The position numbers were made by a program, and so were the translations under genes. This document shows positions 45,318-54,620 of a stretch of DNA of 64,000 bases, piece after piece (position 1 is the stretch's first letter; every line of letters starts with the position of its first letter). The stretch comes from Tildeniella torsiva UHER 1998/13D (GTDB lineage: Bacteria; Cyanobacteriota; Cyanobacteriia; Phormidesmidales; Phormidesmidaceae): assembly GCA_019358835.1 (NCBI GenBank), contig JAHHIH010000009.1:150187-214186 (forward strand), given 5' to 3'. The notes beneath the pieces are model-generated. The model ran no database searches. It saw only the letters and a program-made list of their open reading frames with translations, and had not been told where the DNA came from.

Positions 45318-45869
45318 CTAGGCGACGGCGGCGGCAGCCAGGTAGCCCAGGGCTTCGAGCTTGGCGATGATCTGGGCCACGCTGGCTTCGACGGATTGCT
45401 GGTCGGTGTGGCAGTGCACCTCGGGGTTGAGGGGGGCTTCGTAGGGGTCGTCAATGCCGGTGAACTGCTTGATTTCGCCAGCGCGGGCTTTTTTATAGAG
45501 ACCCTTCACGTCGCGGTCTTCGCAGACGCTGAGGGGGGCATCGACAAACACTTCGACGAAATCACCGATGCGATCGCGCACCGTATCCCGCGCTTCCCGG
45601 TAGGGCGAAATGGCCGACACCAGCACCACCACGCCGTTGCGGGTGAGCAGGTGCGACACAAAGCCAATGCGGCGAATGTTTTCGTCCCGGTCTTCTTTGC
45701 TAAAGCCCAGGCCCTTAGTGAGGTTGGTGCGCACAATATCGCCGTCGAGCACCTCAAGCTGGCAGCCCCGCTGGCGCAGTTCGGCCTCCAGGGCGCTAGC
45801 GATGGTCGATTTGCCCGACCCGCTCAACCCCGTCAACCAGATCGTGACCCCGCGCTGTGCTGTAGCCAT
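45318..45869 (-). CDS. cysC: Adenylylsulfate kinase
   Basis: A 183-residue cytoplasmic kinase that makes PAPS from adenylylsulfate and ATP in sulfate activation. The P-loop GLSGSGKST is at residues 14-22; further family motifs are [54 protein letters not shown] and [10 protein letters not shown]. Length is normal. It is transcribed toward the STAND gene; no other sulfate assimilation gene is adjacent. Confidence 0.95.
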   Translation of the reverse strand: MATAQRGVTIWLTGLSGSGKSTIASALEAELRQRGCQLEVLDGDIVRTNLTKGLGFSKEDRDENIRRIGFVSHLLTRNGVVVLVSAISPYREARDTVRDRIGDFVEVFVDAPLSVCEDRDVKGLYKKARAGEIKQFTGIDDPYEAPLNPEVHCHTDQQSVEASVAQIIAKLEALGYLAAAAVA

Positions 45870-45923
45870 TAGCCCATTCCGTAAACTGCTCTATAAATTA
45901 AACCACTTACTGGCCCACCCCTA

Positions 45924-46868
45924 TCACTGGCCACCGACCTTGGCCGTCAGCTTCTTTTGCCCCTTGCGGCTGCCAAACTGGTGGGCATAGACGTAGGTAA
46001 ACTCGCCCCCCAAAAAGAAAATCTGGCTGGTGAGATAGATCCACAGCATCAGCACCATCACCCCGCCCACCACCCCGTAGGAGCGAAACTGGCTGCCCAG
46101 ACTAATGACGCTGTTGCTAATTAACTGCTGCAAAATCAGCCACAGAATGGTGGTGAGCAGCGCCCCCAGCCACACGTCTCGCCAGGCGACGCGGGTGCTG
46201 GGCAGGGTCTTGTAGAGCACCATCACCACCAGGGTCAGCGTCACAAACGAGACGCCCAGCCGCAGCCACGACAGCAGCTGCACCTGGTCGATCGCCAGTA
46301 CCGTCACCCACTGGTTGACTTCTTCTAAAATCTTCGTAACGGTGTCGATGGCGATGTTGGAGAGCAGCGACACAAAGATTAGGCTGGTGGCCCCAATCAC
46401 CAGCAAAAATGCCAGAAACCGCCGCCACAGAAAGATAAATGCCACTTCTCCCACGCCGTCGAAGCGGTGGTGGCTGGGCTTGGTGTGCCAAATTTTGTCA
46501 AAGGAGCGGCTGAGCGCCCCAAAAAAACCGCTGGAGGTAAACAGCAAAATGCCAAAACCGACGATACTGGCGCTGGTGCTGCCGTTGTGAAATTCGATTA
46601 GGGTAGCCTGCACCAGGGGAAAGGCGTCGGGGGGCAGGGTTTCTTGGGCAAAGTGGAGCACGGCGTTGTAGGCATCGGTGCTGGGGCCAATCAAAAAGCC
46701 CACAATACTCAGCGACACCAAAATCATCGGAAACATGGAAAACAGGGCGTAGTAGGCTAGGGCGGCACCCATCTCAAGGCAGTCGTCTTGCTGCCACTTC
46801 ATGAGGGTGCGGCCAATCAGCTTGGTCCACGCTGACTGGCCCACTCGATACTTAAAGAAATCGAGCAT
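45924..46868 (-). CDS. YihY/BrkB-family membrane protein
   Basis: From the ATG at 46868 the protein is 314 residues, the usual length; a frame open to 46946 adds 26 residues. Six membrane segments are visible, with family motifs GAALAYYALFSMFPMILVSLS, GILLFTSSGFFGAL, PSTRVAWRDVWLGALL and VMVLMLWIYLTSQIFFLGGEF. The YihY (formerly RNase BN) family is in the inner membrane; a transport role is suspected but not settled. It lies 54 bp upstream of cysC on the same strand, possibly co-transcribed. Confidence 0.9.
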   Translation of the reverse strand: MLDFFKYRVGQSAWTKLIGRTLMKWQQDDCLEMGAALAYYALFSMFPMILVSLSIVGFLIGPSTDAYNAVLHFAQETLPPDAFPLVQATLIEFHNGSTSASIVGFGILLFTSSGFFGALSRSFDKIWHTKPSHHRFDGVGEVAFIFLWRRFLAFLLVIGATSLIFVSLLSNIAIDTVTKILEEVNQWVTVLAIDQVQLLSWLRLGVSFVTLTLVVMVLYKTLPSTRVAWRDVWLGALLTTILWLILQQLISNSVISLGSQFRSYGVVGGVMVLMLWIYLTSQIFFLGGEFTYVYAHQFGSRKGQKKLTAKVGGQ

Positions 46869-47323
46869 AGCCGCGTTGTTGATCCAGTGGTGTGCCAGTG
46901 ACCATGCGCGTCGCCAATGCCCTAACCGCGCCCATTGTCTCCTCATTCTACCGACCTTGTTTGCCCGCTAGATTGCTGTGCCAGCTACCTACATTGGCAC
47001 AAAACCTAAAAAATAGAGCACCCCAGGGAAAAATTGCCCGGTTCTGGGGCGGTTCTCTTCCAGAGAGGCATTTCGAAGGAACGCTTCACGAACGCCAACG
47101 CTCCCAGGCCGCCAGGGCTCTAGCCCCCAGGTCTATAGGTACATACTGTCAACCCCCTATCCGGAAAGACGGGCCACTGTGGCAGTTTTCTCAGCCCCTT
47201 CCCCCACAAACCATTCCTCCACAAACCTTTGCGCCCAAACAGAGCGCAGTAGAATGACCCTAGAGGTGACTGGGCAAGATAGCTGAATGAACCTGCGATC
47301 GCACTCCCTAGACCACCAGCACT
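46869..47323. other. 455 bp intergenic region between divergent genes
   Basis: No gene is supported. It separates the BrkB-family gene (minus) from the Uma2 gene (plus). It contains a GAACGCTTCACGAACGCC segment (47080-47097) resembling the GGAGACGCTGCGCGAAC repeat class, and C-rich low-complexity sequence. No clear promoter was identified. Confidence 0.4.
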
Positions 47324-47872
47324 ATGGCTAAAACCCTCACAACCTGGACTCTGGATGACTACCACGGCATGATTGCGGCGGGGGTACTGGCGGGGCGGCA
47401 GGTAGAACTCTTGGGCGGGCAAATTATCGACATGGCTCCTGAATTGCCGATTCATCGGGCGACCTACCGCCGAGGAGCAAAATATTTGGAGAGTTTGCTG
47501 GGCAACCGTGCCGTTGTGTTTTCCGCTGCCCCCGTGACCCTACCCAGCGACGGCGAGCCGCAGCCTGACCTAGCGATCGTCCACCCCCCAGAATCTCGCT
47601 ACGACGATCGTCACCCGACCCCAGAGGATATTGACTGGCTGATTGAGGTGTCTAACTCAACTTTGGCCTACGATTTGGGTGAGAAAGCTAGGTATTATGG
47701 GCGCGATCGCATTCAAGAGTATTGGGTCGTCGATCTGCCCCACCGCACGCTCTGGGTTCATCGCCAGCCCACAGACGAGGGCTATGGGGCCATTGAGGTG
47801 GTAAAAGCCGGGACGGTCTGCCCGCTGAGCTTTCCTGACCTGGCGATCGAAGTCAGCAGATTTTGGCCTTAG
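47324..47872 (+). CDS. Uma2-family endonuclease-fold protein
   Basis: A 182-residue protein of the Uma2 (DUF820) family, which has a PD-(D/E)xK nuclease fold and is greatly expanded in cyanobacteria. The catalytic set is visible as Asp in QPDLAIV, Glu in WLIEVSNSTLAYDLGEKARYYG and the following Lys of GEKARYY. EYWVVDLPHRTLWVHRQP is the usual next block. Nuclease activity and role are unproven; links to transposon domestication and toxin roles have been proposed. ATG 47324 gives the family length. Confidence 0.92.
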   Translation: MAKTLTTWTLDDYHGMIAAGVLAGRQVELLGGQIIDMAPELPIHRATYRRGAKYLESLLGNRAVVFSAAPVTLPSDGEPQPDLAIVHPPESRYDDRHPTPEDIDWLIEVSNSTLAYDLGEKARYYGRDRIQEYWVVDLPHRTLWVHRQPTDEGYGAIEVVKAGTVCPLSFPDLAIEVSRFWP

Positions 47873-47927
47873 CGCCTAGGTTGCGCTCAAGGCCTTAAGA
47901 ATTAGCCGTTACTGAGAATAGCTTTGC

Positions 47928-48161
47928 CTAACGTCCGTTTGCCGATACTCTGACGCTGACTTCGTCGCGCTTGCGGGCAGGGGCTACCAGGTGGGGCGCG
48001 ATCGCCTGCATGGGGGCCACCTGAGGAGCCGTGGTGGTTACGCTCTGGGCAGCTTCGGTCTCATCCACTTGGTCGCAAAGGGCTTTGGAGAGGGCCATAG
48101 CAGCGTAGATGCCGCCCAAATAGAGCACGATATCAAACGCCCCAAAATAGAGATGAAACAT
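47928..48161 (-). CDS. Small single-span membrane protein, unknown
   Basis: A 77-residue protein with one N-terminal membrane segment (DIVLYLGGIYAAMALSKAL, residues 9-27) and a polar, partly Ala/Pro-rich tail. AGGAGG lies 8 bp upstream of the ATG, which supports a real gene. It converges with the Uma2 gene. I do not recognise a family. Confidence 0.55.
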   Translation of the reverse strand: MFHLYFGAFDIVLYLGGIYAAMALSKALCDQVDETEAAQSVTTTAPQVAPMQAIAPHLVAPARKRDEVSVRVSANGR

Positions 48162-49529
48162 TGGCGTAACCCTCCTAGCTGCTTAAGGTTATTGCCGATA
48201 TTAACCCATCCTCTGCGAAGGTTGCAGGGGGGACAGCCGTTTCTGCATTGAGACGGGTCAATAATCTTGACGGCTAGAAATGAACTGATGCATTACCGAT
48301 GACATCAGTAGAGCAACTGAGACACCCGATTGTTGAGCAAATGCTTCTAAACTGTTCAAATCGCTGGCTGGCAGCTCAATGTCTTGAGCAAGGTTGGGCA
48401 CAGACTGCCATTCGCCCAACTCAACCGCCTTTTATTCTGTGTCTGAATGATAGCGTGACTTTCCTTTCTGATTTCTAGAAAGCTTGATTACAACCTCCTA
48501 AATTCATCCAAAGTGTGTCCTTAATTAGAATAACGACTACCAAAACTTGATTAATCTCGTATTGCTTTCTTGATTTTATTTCATAAGAGAACTAGTGAAT
48601 TTAGATGACTCTATAAATAAATATGCGCGATTTATTTATTAGTAAAAATTAAATTTTTGCAGTCAATAACTTCAATCTATAATAGCTAACAATCTCCTCA
48701 AGACTCAAGACTCCAGACGGCTTTTGAGTAATAACACACAGAATGTGGATATTCGATCCTCTCGCAACAATCTGCCAGCGAAAAATCAAGAGCTTTCGAG
48801 CTATTTCCGAAATGTTTAAATTTTGTTGTGTAAAATGCAGAGCAACTGACCAGAACAATCAATTATATTAATTTCTCCAATTGAGATGTACTTCATCCAG
48901 CAGAGAATTGCTGCACCATGTTAATGGCGAAAGTCTTAAGGAATAGTGAAAAAAATATTTCTTTCTATATTACCGTCTTACCATTAATTTAGGAATTTAT
49001 CTAGGACTGTTTCATGGATCCTTTTACTATGATGGGATGCGGGGCTTTTGCGTTCGCTTTTGCATTGTGGACTGCTGACCCACAGAAGAAAGAGGTCTAT
49101 CAGGAAAAGAAGTCTGAAGTTCGAGAGAAATGTTATAGGCTGGTTGAGTGCCACCCATCAGGTAAATATAAGTAAGCTAGTTAATTCTTCTAAAGATACT
49201 TTTTGCGGAGTCTAAAAAATATTGAAGCTAAAATTTAAGCTTTTAGATTAATATTTTAGCTCTCAGTTTTTGAATTCCTTGAAAAGCTGTTTTCTTGCTG
49301 TATGTTTGTATGCAGTAAGTCAATTGCTTTGCCAAATTCTATTCTTTCTGGTTTTGGAAGTGCTTGTCAAACTTTGAAGTAATTGGCTCTAGTGTAAACA
49401 TGTAAGTCAATCCCAAAAAGAAGATAAAGAACAGTGAAAAATGCACTAAAAACCTTACGGACACGATTTTCCGTGTTAATGAAATCCTCGTTGGCCCCTC
49501 CGGTTGTGGATTTTTATGTTCCAGAGGGG
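48162..49529. other. 1.4 kb AT-rich gene-poor region
   Basis: Much more AT-rich than the surroundings, especially 48470-49480. Only one short frame (49014-49169) looks plausible. A minus-strand frame of 69 codons at 48649-48858 has no recognisable features. No repeat or tRNA was found. The composition suggests acquired DNA or remains of lost genes next to the CHAT gene. Confidence 0.4.
49014..49169 (+). CDS. Possible 51-residue small protein
   Basis: ATG at 49014 to TAA at 49169 encodes 51 residues with a hydrophobic start (MMGCGAFAFALWTA) and a charged tail with three Cys (EKCYRLVECHPSGK). TAGGA lies 9 bp upstream of the ATG. No family is recognised and it lies in AT-rich DNA, so it may be chance. 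Confidence 0.35.
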
Positions 49530-49530
49530 C
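49494..49530 (-). terminator. Inverted repeat at the end of the CHAT gene
   Basis: GCCCCTCCGG (49494-49503) and CCAGAGGGGC (49521-49530) form a 10 bp stem with one G-T type mismatch and a 17-base loop holding a T-run. It overlaps the CHAT stop codon. The long loop and lack of a downstream T-tract make it a weak terminator candidate. Confidence 0.35.
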
Positions 49531-50369
49531 TAGCGAGGGTTAGAGAGCATATCGGCTAAAGCGGTTCTGAGCGCGTCTAACCCTGGGCCTATGGGGCTTT
49601 CTACCCAAGTCAGCAGTTCTGGCACCCGCTGCCCTTGAGGAGCATTGGAGGGCGAAATGTTTCCTCTTGGTGGGTTGAGAGCAAACAAGACCGACTCAAA
49701 CTGAGGGCCAGGGAGGCTGAGGAGGAGTTGATAGAGCTCAATACGGTTGGGGATAGGGGCAGAAGATGAAGGAGAATGAGAAGATGGAGGAAAAGTCCTT
49801 TTGTTGATGAGAATGGGTATGGCGCTTTCTGGCTTGCCTGCCAGGTCGATCGCAGCGCAGCCGAGCTTAAAGGCAAACTCTACGGTGCGCCCAGCTCCCA
49901 GGGCATCGTAAAACCCCACGGCGAAATCGATCGCAGCTCTGTCGCCTACTGCTTTGGTCATGCCGACTACGTAGGGCACATGGTCGGCGATCGCCTCCGC
50001 CTGCACCACTGAGTAGCACCCATTCAGCACCACGCAATGTATTGGGTTAGGGAACTCTGCCGGGTCAGCAAATAGGGCAAACAGCCCCGCTAGGGCTGCT
50101 TCAGAAACCAGCTTGGCATTCCCACTTTCATCCTCAAACATCAGCCCCTCTGCGCCGTCGCCGTGGCCCGAAAAGTGGACGATCTGTGGCGTTTCTTCGA
50201 GCATGGCCCGCTGAATGTCGCGGGGGCGCACCGCTAGCCGCTGGGTCAGGGTAAAGCGATCGCGGTGCTGCGCCCGCCTTAGCCCCTCTTCGATGTCGCG
50301 CAGTTCTTCGTCGAGGCGCAGGCGAGTCGTGTTTTTGGGGTTTGCCGCAAGAATGAGGATTTTTTGCAT
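49530..50369 (-). CDS. CHAT-domain caspase-like protein with C-terminal effector-associated domain
   Basis: A 279-residue protein. Residues 1-190 are a CHAT/caspase-fold domain with the protease dyad His69 (HFSGHGDGAEG) and Cys118 (VVLNGCYS). After a Ser/Pro-rich linker (195-210) the last ~70 residues (IELYQLLLSLPGPQFESVLF, then QGQRVPELLTWVES) match a small helical domain found on many cyanobacterial caspase, TIR and STAND proteins, of the effector-associated/Death-like type; I cannot assign the class. Such proteins are thought to be recruited through this domain to STAND-like receptors and act in regulated death or defence. It lies 33 bp after the nif3-like gene, perhaps co-transcribed. Confidence 0.85.
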   Translation of the reverse strand: MQKILILAANPKNTTRLRLDEELRDIEEGLRRAQHRDRFTLTQRLAVRPRDIQRAMLEETPQIVHFSGHGDGAEGLMFEDESGNAKLVSEAALAGLFALFADPAEFPNPIHCVVLNGCYSVVQAEAIADHVPYVVGMTKAVGDRAAIDFAVGFYDALGAGRTVEFAFKLGCAAIDLAGKPESAIPILINKRTFPPSSHSPSSSAPIPNRIELYQLLLSLPGPQFESVLFALNPPRGNISPSNAPQGQRVPELLTWVESPIGPGLDALRTALADMLSNPR

Positions 50370-50402
50370 AGCAGGGCTGGGCAGTTCCCCTTAACTATAG
50401 TC

Positions 50403-51212
50403 TCACCCCCAAAATTGGCGAAAATCTTCGTCCTGGTCGCTGAGCTGCGCCCACGGGGCACCCCACTGCCGCACAATCTCCGCCAGGCGATCGCAGGCTG
50501 GGCGCTCGGTGGCGTAGTGGCCCGCGTCGATCAGCACAAGGTTGCGATCGCGCCCTTCTTGAAACTGGTGAAACTTGCAGTCTGAGGTCAGGTACGCCTG
50601 CGCCCCAGTTTTGGCCACCGCTCCCATGAAGCTGGCCCCGCTGCCCCCCAGCACCGCCACCCGGTCGATAGTTTGTTCCAAATCAGCGGCGGGGGAATAG
50701 ATCAGGCGCGGTGGCGAGAGCAGAGCCTGAATGAGATCAAGCAAGTCTTGCAGACTGAAGGCGGGACTAAGGTCGCCCACGCGCCCGTATCCGATGCCGG
50801 GCTGGGTAGGCACCACGGGTTCTGAATTTTGCAGGTTTAGCACCTGGGCCAGCAGGTCGGCGGTGCCGTCTTGCACCTGGTCAAAGTTGGTGTGGGCGGT
50901 GTAGATGCCAATGTTGTGGGCGATCGCCTGTCGCACCATATCCCCCACCGGGTCGCCCTGAATAACGCGCTTCAGCGGGCTAAAAATCAGCGGATGGTGG
51001 GCCAAAATTAGGTTGACGCGCACGCCCTGCTGGCGGAGTTTAAGGGCTTCGGCCATTACCGCCAGCGTGGGCGTAAGGCACACCAGCACATGGGCTGGTT
51101 CGTTGGGCACGCCGGGCTGCACCTGCCAGCCGCAGTTGTCCCAGTCTTCTTGCCAGGCGGGGTTGGCCCAGTCTTCGAGTTTAGAGATCAAGTCGGCGAT
51201 CGCGAGGGCCAT
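50403..51212 (-). CDS. Nif3-like dinuclear metal-centre protein
   Basis: From the ATG at 51212 it is 269 residues (a start at 51245 adds 11). The Nif3/YqfO family forms hexameric toroids with a two-metal site; GTP cyclohydrolase-like activity has been suggested but function is not settled. Metal-binding motifs are present: ILAHHPLIF, YTAHTNFD and the C-terminal DAGHYATER. Length and motifs are normal. The CHAT gene follows 33 bp downstream on the same strand. Confidence 0.92.
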   Translation of the reverse strand: MALAIADLISKLEDWANPAWQEDWDNCGWQVQPGVPNEPAHVLVCLTPTLAVMAEALKLRQQGVRVNLILAHHPLIFSPLKRVIQGDPVGDMVRQAIAHNIGIYTAHTNFDQVQDGTADLLAQVLNLQNSEPVVPTQPGIGYGRVGDLSPAFSLQDLLDLIQALLSPPRLIYSPAADLEQTIDRVAVLGGSGASFMGAVAKTGAQAYLTSDCKFHQFQEGRDRNLVLIDAGHYATERPACDRLAEIVRQWGAPWAQLSDQDEDFRQFWG

Positions 51213-51332
51213 ACAAAATACCGCTGGCCGGGGTAGCCAGTTCAAGGAGAAAACCCTCCTAGTTTACCGCGCTACTCCCTGGCCAACGGCATCAGGAAGG
51301 GTGTTGAAATGTCAGACTCTAACGTCTATGAC

Positions 51333-51680
51333 CTACTTGGTCACATTGCTTAGAGCGTCTTTGATCTTATCGATGGGTGAGGTGGCCTGGCCAGAGTTGG
51401 CGGGGCTGTTCATCTGGTTGGCATCGGCATTTTTCTGCACTTCGTTGAGCCCCTGGTTGGCCCGGTCGATCATCTTGTCGCCGTCGAGGGCGTTCTCAGG
51501 CTGCACCGCTTTTTCAGCTTCGTTATAGATGCTATTGAGCGGGGCAGTGCCTTCGCTGGGGCGGCTCGGGGTGCTGCTGTTGGCCAAAGCGGGAGTAGCG
51601 GTCAGCAGCACCAGCAGGCAGGAAAGGGCGATTGCAGCATTGCGCACCCAGGTCATTGCCGAAGCAAATACGGTATTCAT
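51333..51680 (-). CDS. Small exported protein, unknown
   Basis: From the ATG at 51680, with GGAGA 8 bp upstream, it is 115 residues. A signal peptide covers residues 1-33 (AIALSCLLVLLTATPALA). The mature part is short, polar and Asn/Gln-rich (NSIYNEAEKAVQPENALDG, then ANQGLNEVQKNADANQ). Similar short secreted proteins occur in related cyanobacteria, but I cannot name a function. It stands alone between nif3 and ftsH. Confidence 0.7.
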   Translation of the reverse strand: MNTVFASAMTWVRNAAIALSCLLVLLTATPALANSSTPSRPSEGTAPLNSIYNEAEKAVQPENALDGDKMIDRANQGLNEVQKNADANQMNSPANSGQATSPIDKIKDALSNVTK

Positions 51681-51875
51681 AGTCGGTCTCCAAATCGGAT
51701 AGGAAAAGCTTGTTTTGGCCATCTGGTAACTCACCCGAGCCACCACTCACCAAAGCTCTCTAGTTCTACCGGTTTAGATACCCCCACTGAATCGCCCCTT
51801 AGACATAGGCACAGGGTAGAGGTTATACGCTTGACCTATCCATCCCTAGATATAGAGAGACTGCCCTAGGCCGCT

Positions 51876-53786
51876 TTAGCCAGCCTTAACCAAAAACTTG
51901 GTAGGAATTTGGGTGTATTGGCTAACGATTTGGCGAAATTCTTCGCCATCTACCGTCTCGCGCTCTAGCAGCACATCTACCAAATGATCCATCAGCACGC
52001 GGTGCTCGCGCAGCAGGCTGCGGGCGCGGTCGAGGCAGGTCAGGGCAATGCCGCGCACCTGGGCGTCGATCTTGCTGGCCATTTCCTCCGACACTTCGCT
52101 GCGGGGCATCAGGTTACGGCCCAAAAACACCTGATTGTCCATACTCTCTAGGGCGACGGGGCCAAGCTCAGACATGCCGTAGAGGGTCACCATCTGGCGG
52201 GCCAGGTTGCTCACCTGCTGAATGTCGCCGCTGGCTCCGGTGGTGGTCTCGTCGTCGCCAAACACTTCGGCCTCGGCGGCAAAGCCCCCCAGAGCTACAG
52301 TGATGCGATCGATCAGCCAGTTGCGGGTGTAGAGGCCGCTGTCGATAATGTCTTCGTTGGGCAGCGACTGGGTAAAGCCCTCAATGCCCCCCGATCGCGG
52401 AATAATCGTCACCTTGTTCAGCTCGTCGGAGTGGGTGAGCAGGGTGGTGAGCAGAGCGTGGCCGACCTCGTGGTAGGCAGTCATGCGCTTGCGGCTGCTG
52501 TCGAGCAAGGGGGTGAGGCTAAGGCCAATGGTGATGCGATCGATCGCATCTTCAATCTCGGTCATGCCCATCGACTCTTTGCGGCGGCGGGCGGTGAGAA
52601 TGGCCGCTTCATTGAGCAGGTTGGCCAGCTCGGCCCCTGAGAATCCAGGGGTGCGCCGCGCCACCGCCGCCAGAGACACCTCGGGCTCGATTTTTTTGTT
52701 GCGGGCGTGCACTTCCAAAATTGCTAGCCGCCCCTTGTAGGTAGGCAGGTCAACCACCACCTGGCGGTCAAAGCGGCCTGGACGCAGCAGCGCCAGGTCG
52801 AGCACATCCACCCGGTTGGTGGCGGCGATCACGATGATGCCGCTGTTGCCCTCAAAGCCATCCATCTCGGTGAGCAGCTGGTTGAGGGTTTGCTCACGCT
52901 CGTCGTTGCCGCCGCCGATGCCCGCGCCCCGCTGACGACCCACGGCATCAATCTCGTCGATGAACACAATGCAGGGGGCGTTTTCTTTGGCCTTGCGGAA
53001 CAGGTCGCGCACCCGCGATGCGCCCACGCCCACAAACATTTCGACAAATTCAGAACCGGAGATGCTGAAGAAGGGAACGGCGGCCTCACCTGCGATCGCC
53101 TTGGCCAACAAAGTCTTACCAGTACCCGGCTGACCAATCAGCAGCACCCCTTTGGGAATGCGCGCCCCAATGGCCGTAAATTTCTCTGGGCTCTTGAGGA
53201 AGGTGACCACCTCTTGCAGCTCTTCCTTGGCCTCTTCGATACCAGCCACATCGTCAAATACGACGCCGGTTTTGGCCTCCATCTGGAAGCGGGCCTTCGA
53301 CTTGCCAAAGCTCATGGCGTTACCCGCCCCCGCCGCCGATCGCCGCAGCAGCAGCAGCAGGCCAAAAATCAGAATCAGCGCCAGCAGTGAGTTGGTAGCC
53401 AGCCAGGCCAGGGCACCGCTGCTCGACGAATCGCGAATTTCCACATCGACATCGTTGGCGCGCAGGCGGCGAATCAGCTCGGCGTTGCGCTCTCCGGCAA
53501 ACAGTGCCACCTGCTCAGGTTCGGCGTCTTCGGCAGCCCCCTCCAGGGTGACGTAGGCAATGCCTCGGGTTTCGTCTAAGTCAACCTGTTCGACCTGGCC
53601 CTGCTCAATTTTTTCTAGAAACTGCCCATAGGTCAGTCCTTCAGGCTCGCCCTCGGCCTGGGCCAGGGAGGGGGGCAGCGGCATCAGGGTTTGCAGCAAA
53701 AACCAGCCAATGGTCATGACGCCCGTAGCGGTTGCGCCAGCACGGGTGCGGCCTGCGGTCTGCTTACCAGGAAAACGAAGGGTCAT
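51876..53786 (-). CDS. ftsH: ATP-dependent zinc metalloprotease FtsH
   Basis: A 636-residue membrane-bound AAA protease, normal length. Two membrane segments flank a lumenal/periplasmic domain (about residues 27-47 and 124-147). The ATPase has Walker [12 protein letters not shown], Walker [17 protein letters not shown] and the second region of homology [20 protein letters not shown]. The zinc site is HEVGH with His439, Glu440 and His443. FtsH removes damaged membrane proteins, including photosystem II D1. Cyanobacteria have four paralogues; I do not assign which one this is. A strong terminator-like hairpin lies upstream at 53892. Confidence 0.95.
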   Translation of the reverse strand: MTLRFPGKQTAGRTRAGATATGVMTIGWFLLQTLMPLPPSLAQAEGEPEGLTYGQFLEKIEQGQVEQVDLDETRGIAYVTLEGAAEDAEPEQVALFAGERNAELIRRLRANDVDVEIRDSSSSGALAWLATNSLLALILIFGLLLLLRRSAAGAGNAMSFGKSKARFQMEAKTGVVFDDVAGIEEAKEELQEVVTFLKSPEKFTAIGARIPKGVLLIGQPGTGKTLLAKAIAGEAAVPFFSISGSEFVEMFVGVGASRVRDLFRKAKENAPCIVFIDEIDAVGRQRGAGIGGGNDEREQTLNQLLTEMDGFEGNSGIIVIAATNRVDVLDLALLRPGRFDRQVVVDLPTYKGRLAILEVHARNKKIEPEVSLAAVARRTPGFSGAELANLLNEAAILTARRRKESMGMTEIEDAIDRITIGLSLTPLLDSSRKRMTAYHEVGHALLTTLLTHSDELNKVTIIPRSGGIEGFTQSLPNEDIIDSGLYTRNWLIDRITVALGGFAAEAEVFGDDETTTGASGDIQQVSNLARQMVTLYGMSELGPVALESMDNQVFLGRNLMPRSEVSEEMASKIDAQVRGIALTCLDRARSLLREHRVLMDHLVDVLLERETVDGEEFRQIVSQYTQIPTKFLVKAG

Positions 53787-53891
53787 AGACGGTTTTACTC
53801 AGCGAAACTTTACCCGACGCAAGTATCCCCAGATACCGGATGGGCTGTTCACTAGTCTAACCCCCTGGCCCTGAAATGACCGCACAGCCTG

Positions 53892-53936
53892 AAAAAGTAT
53901 CGGGGCCTGAATTTATTTCACGCCCCGATACTTTTT
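53892..53936. terminator. Bidirectional rho-independent terminator
   Basis: AAAAAGTATCGGGGC (53892-53906) and GCCCCGATACTTTTT (53922-53936) form a perfect 15 bp stem with a 15-base loop. A-tract and T-tract on either side make it active in both directions. On the minus strand it would end the tRNA-Asp transcript before ftsH. Confidence 0.85.
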
Positions 53937-53944
53937 GTTAATTG

Positions 53945-54059
53945 GAACGGGCCTGACGGGATTCGTAGGCGAAGCCTGGGCTATGCCCATACCCGCAACA
54001 GCCGTCGGAACGACGGAAGGTGCGGTTGCTTGTAACTAGAACGGGCCTGACGGGATTCG
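53945..54059 (-). repeat. Duplicated tRNA-Asp 3' end with inserted repeat
   Basis: The 21 bp GAACGGGCCTGACGGGATTC+G at 54039-54059, which is the 3' end of tRNA-Asp with flank, occurs identically at 53945-53965. In the extra copy the next tRNA piece (ACCCGCAAC) is separated by about 25 bp of TAGGCGAAGCCTGGGCTATG type sequence, a typical cyanobacterial dispersed repeat. The copy cannot be a functional tRNA. Confidence 0.85.
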
Positions 54060-54115
54060 AACCCGCAACTTCCGCCGTGACAGGGCGGTGCTCTAACCAG
54101 TTGAACTACAGGCCC
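54042..54115 (-). tRNA. tRNA-Asp (anticodon GTC)
   Basis: On the minus strand the acceptor GGGCCTG (54115-54109) pairs with CAGGCCC (54049-54043), with discriminator G at 54042. The anticodon arm CCGCCCTGTCACGGCGG presents GTC, and the T arm GCGGGTTCGAATCCCGT is normal. CCA is not encoded. It is 74 nt long. Confidence 0.95.
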
Positions 54116-54201
54116 ATGGCTGAGGCAATTTCTATAGTGCGGCCTGGTGGGGCTTTTGTCAAACGACTAGCGAGAATTTCTAAAATTTTCGTTGAACCCG
54201 A

Positions 54202-54489
54202 CTATTCCAAAAACTGGAGCACCGTCACCGTGGGGGTGGGCAGGTGGTCGTAGCGGCTGGCGGTAGCCTCAATCTGGCGCAGCTGGCCCAGGGCCAAACT
54301 ACAGGGCATACCGTACTTGGCCTGCACGCGATCGCTGGCAATGGTCAGAGCAGTGCGCGATCGCTCCACAAAATCTGTCAGCGGGTAGCTGGTGGCGGGG
54401 GCAAAGTAGTCCTTCACCACTAGCGAGGGGGAATAGCAGGTGTCTTGGTTGCCGTCGGGCCATTGGATTTGGAAGCGAATTTCGGGCAT
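54202..54489 (-). CDS. MSMEG_0570-family nitrogen starvation response protein
   Basis: A 95-residue protein matching the small family named after MSMEG_0570: MPEIRFQIQWPDGNQDTCYS, then SLVVKDYF, LTDFVERSRTALTIASDRV and a C-terminal TPTVTVLQFLE. The name refers to induction under nitrogen limitation in mycobacteria; the biochemical function is unknown. It is probably cytoplasmic. The gene is separated from tRNA-Asp by 86 bp and from the next gene by a dispersed repeat. Confidence 0.85.
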   Translation of the reverse strand: MPEIRFQIQWPDGNQDTCYSPSLVVKDYFAPATSYPLTDFVERSRTALTIASDRVQAKYGMPCSLALGQLRQIEATASRYDHLPTPTVTVLQFLE

Positions 54490-54522
54490 GGCGGGTTAGA
54501 GGGGGTAGGGAGGGTGGGGAGA

Positions 54523-54590
54523 GAGTTTTGAGTTTTGAATACCTTTTGTACGCCAAAAACTCAAAACTCAAAATTAAGCACTCAAAACTT
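54523..54590. repeat. Palindromic AT-rich dispersed repeat
   Basis: GAGTTTTGAGTTTTGAAT on the left and AAAACTCAAAACTCAAAATT on the right are inverted copies of the same motif around a short centre. It is the same family as 23781-23860 and the insert in the STAND gene. Confidence 0.7.
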
Positions 54591-54620
54591 TCACTCACGA
54601 CTGTCACGCTTGGCAGAGCA

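Noticed and set aside
48649..48858. Minus-strand 69-codon ORF in AT-rich DNA
   Set aside because: No recognisable motif, no clear ribosome binding site, and AT-rich codon use without a neighbouring operon.
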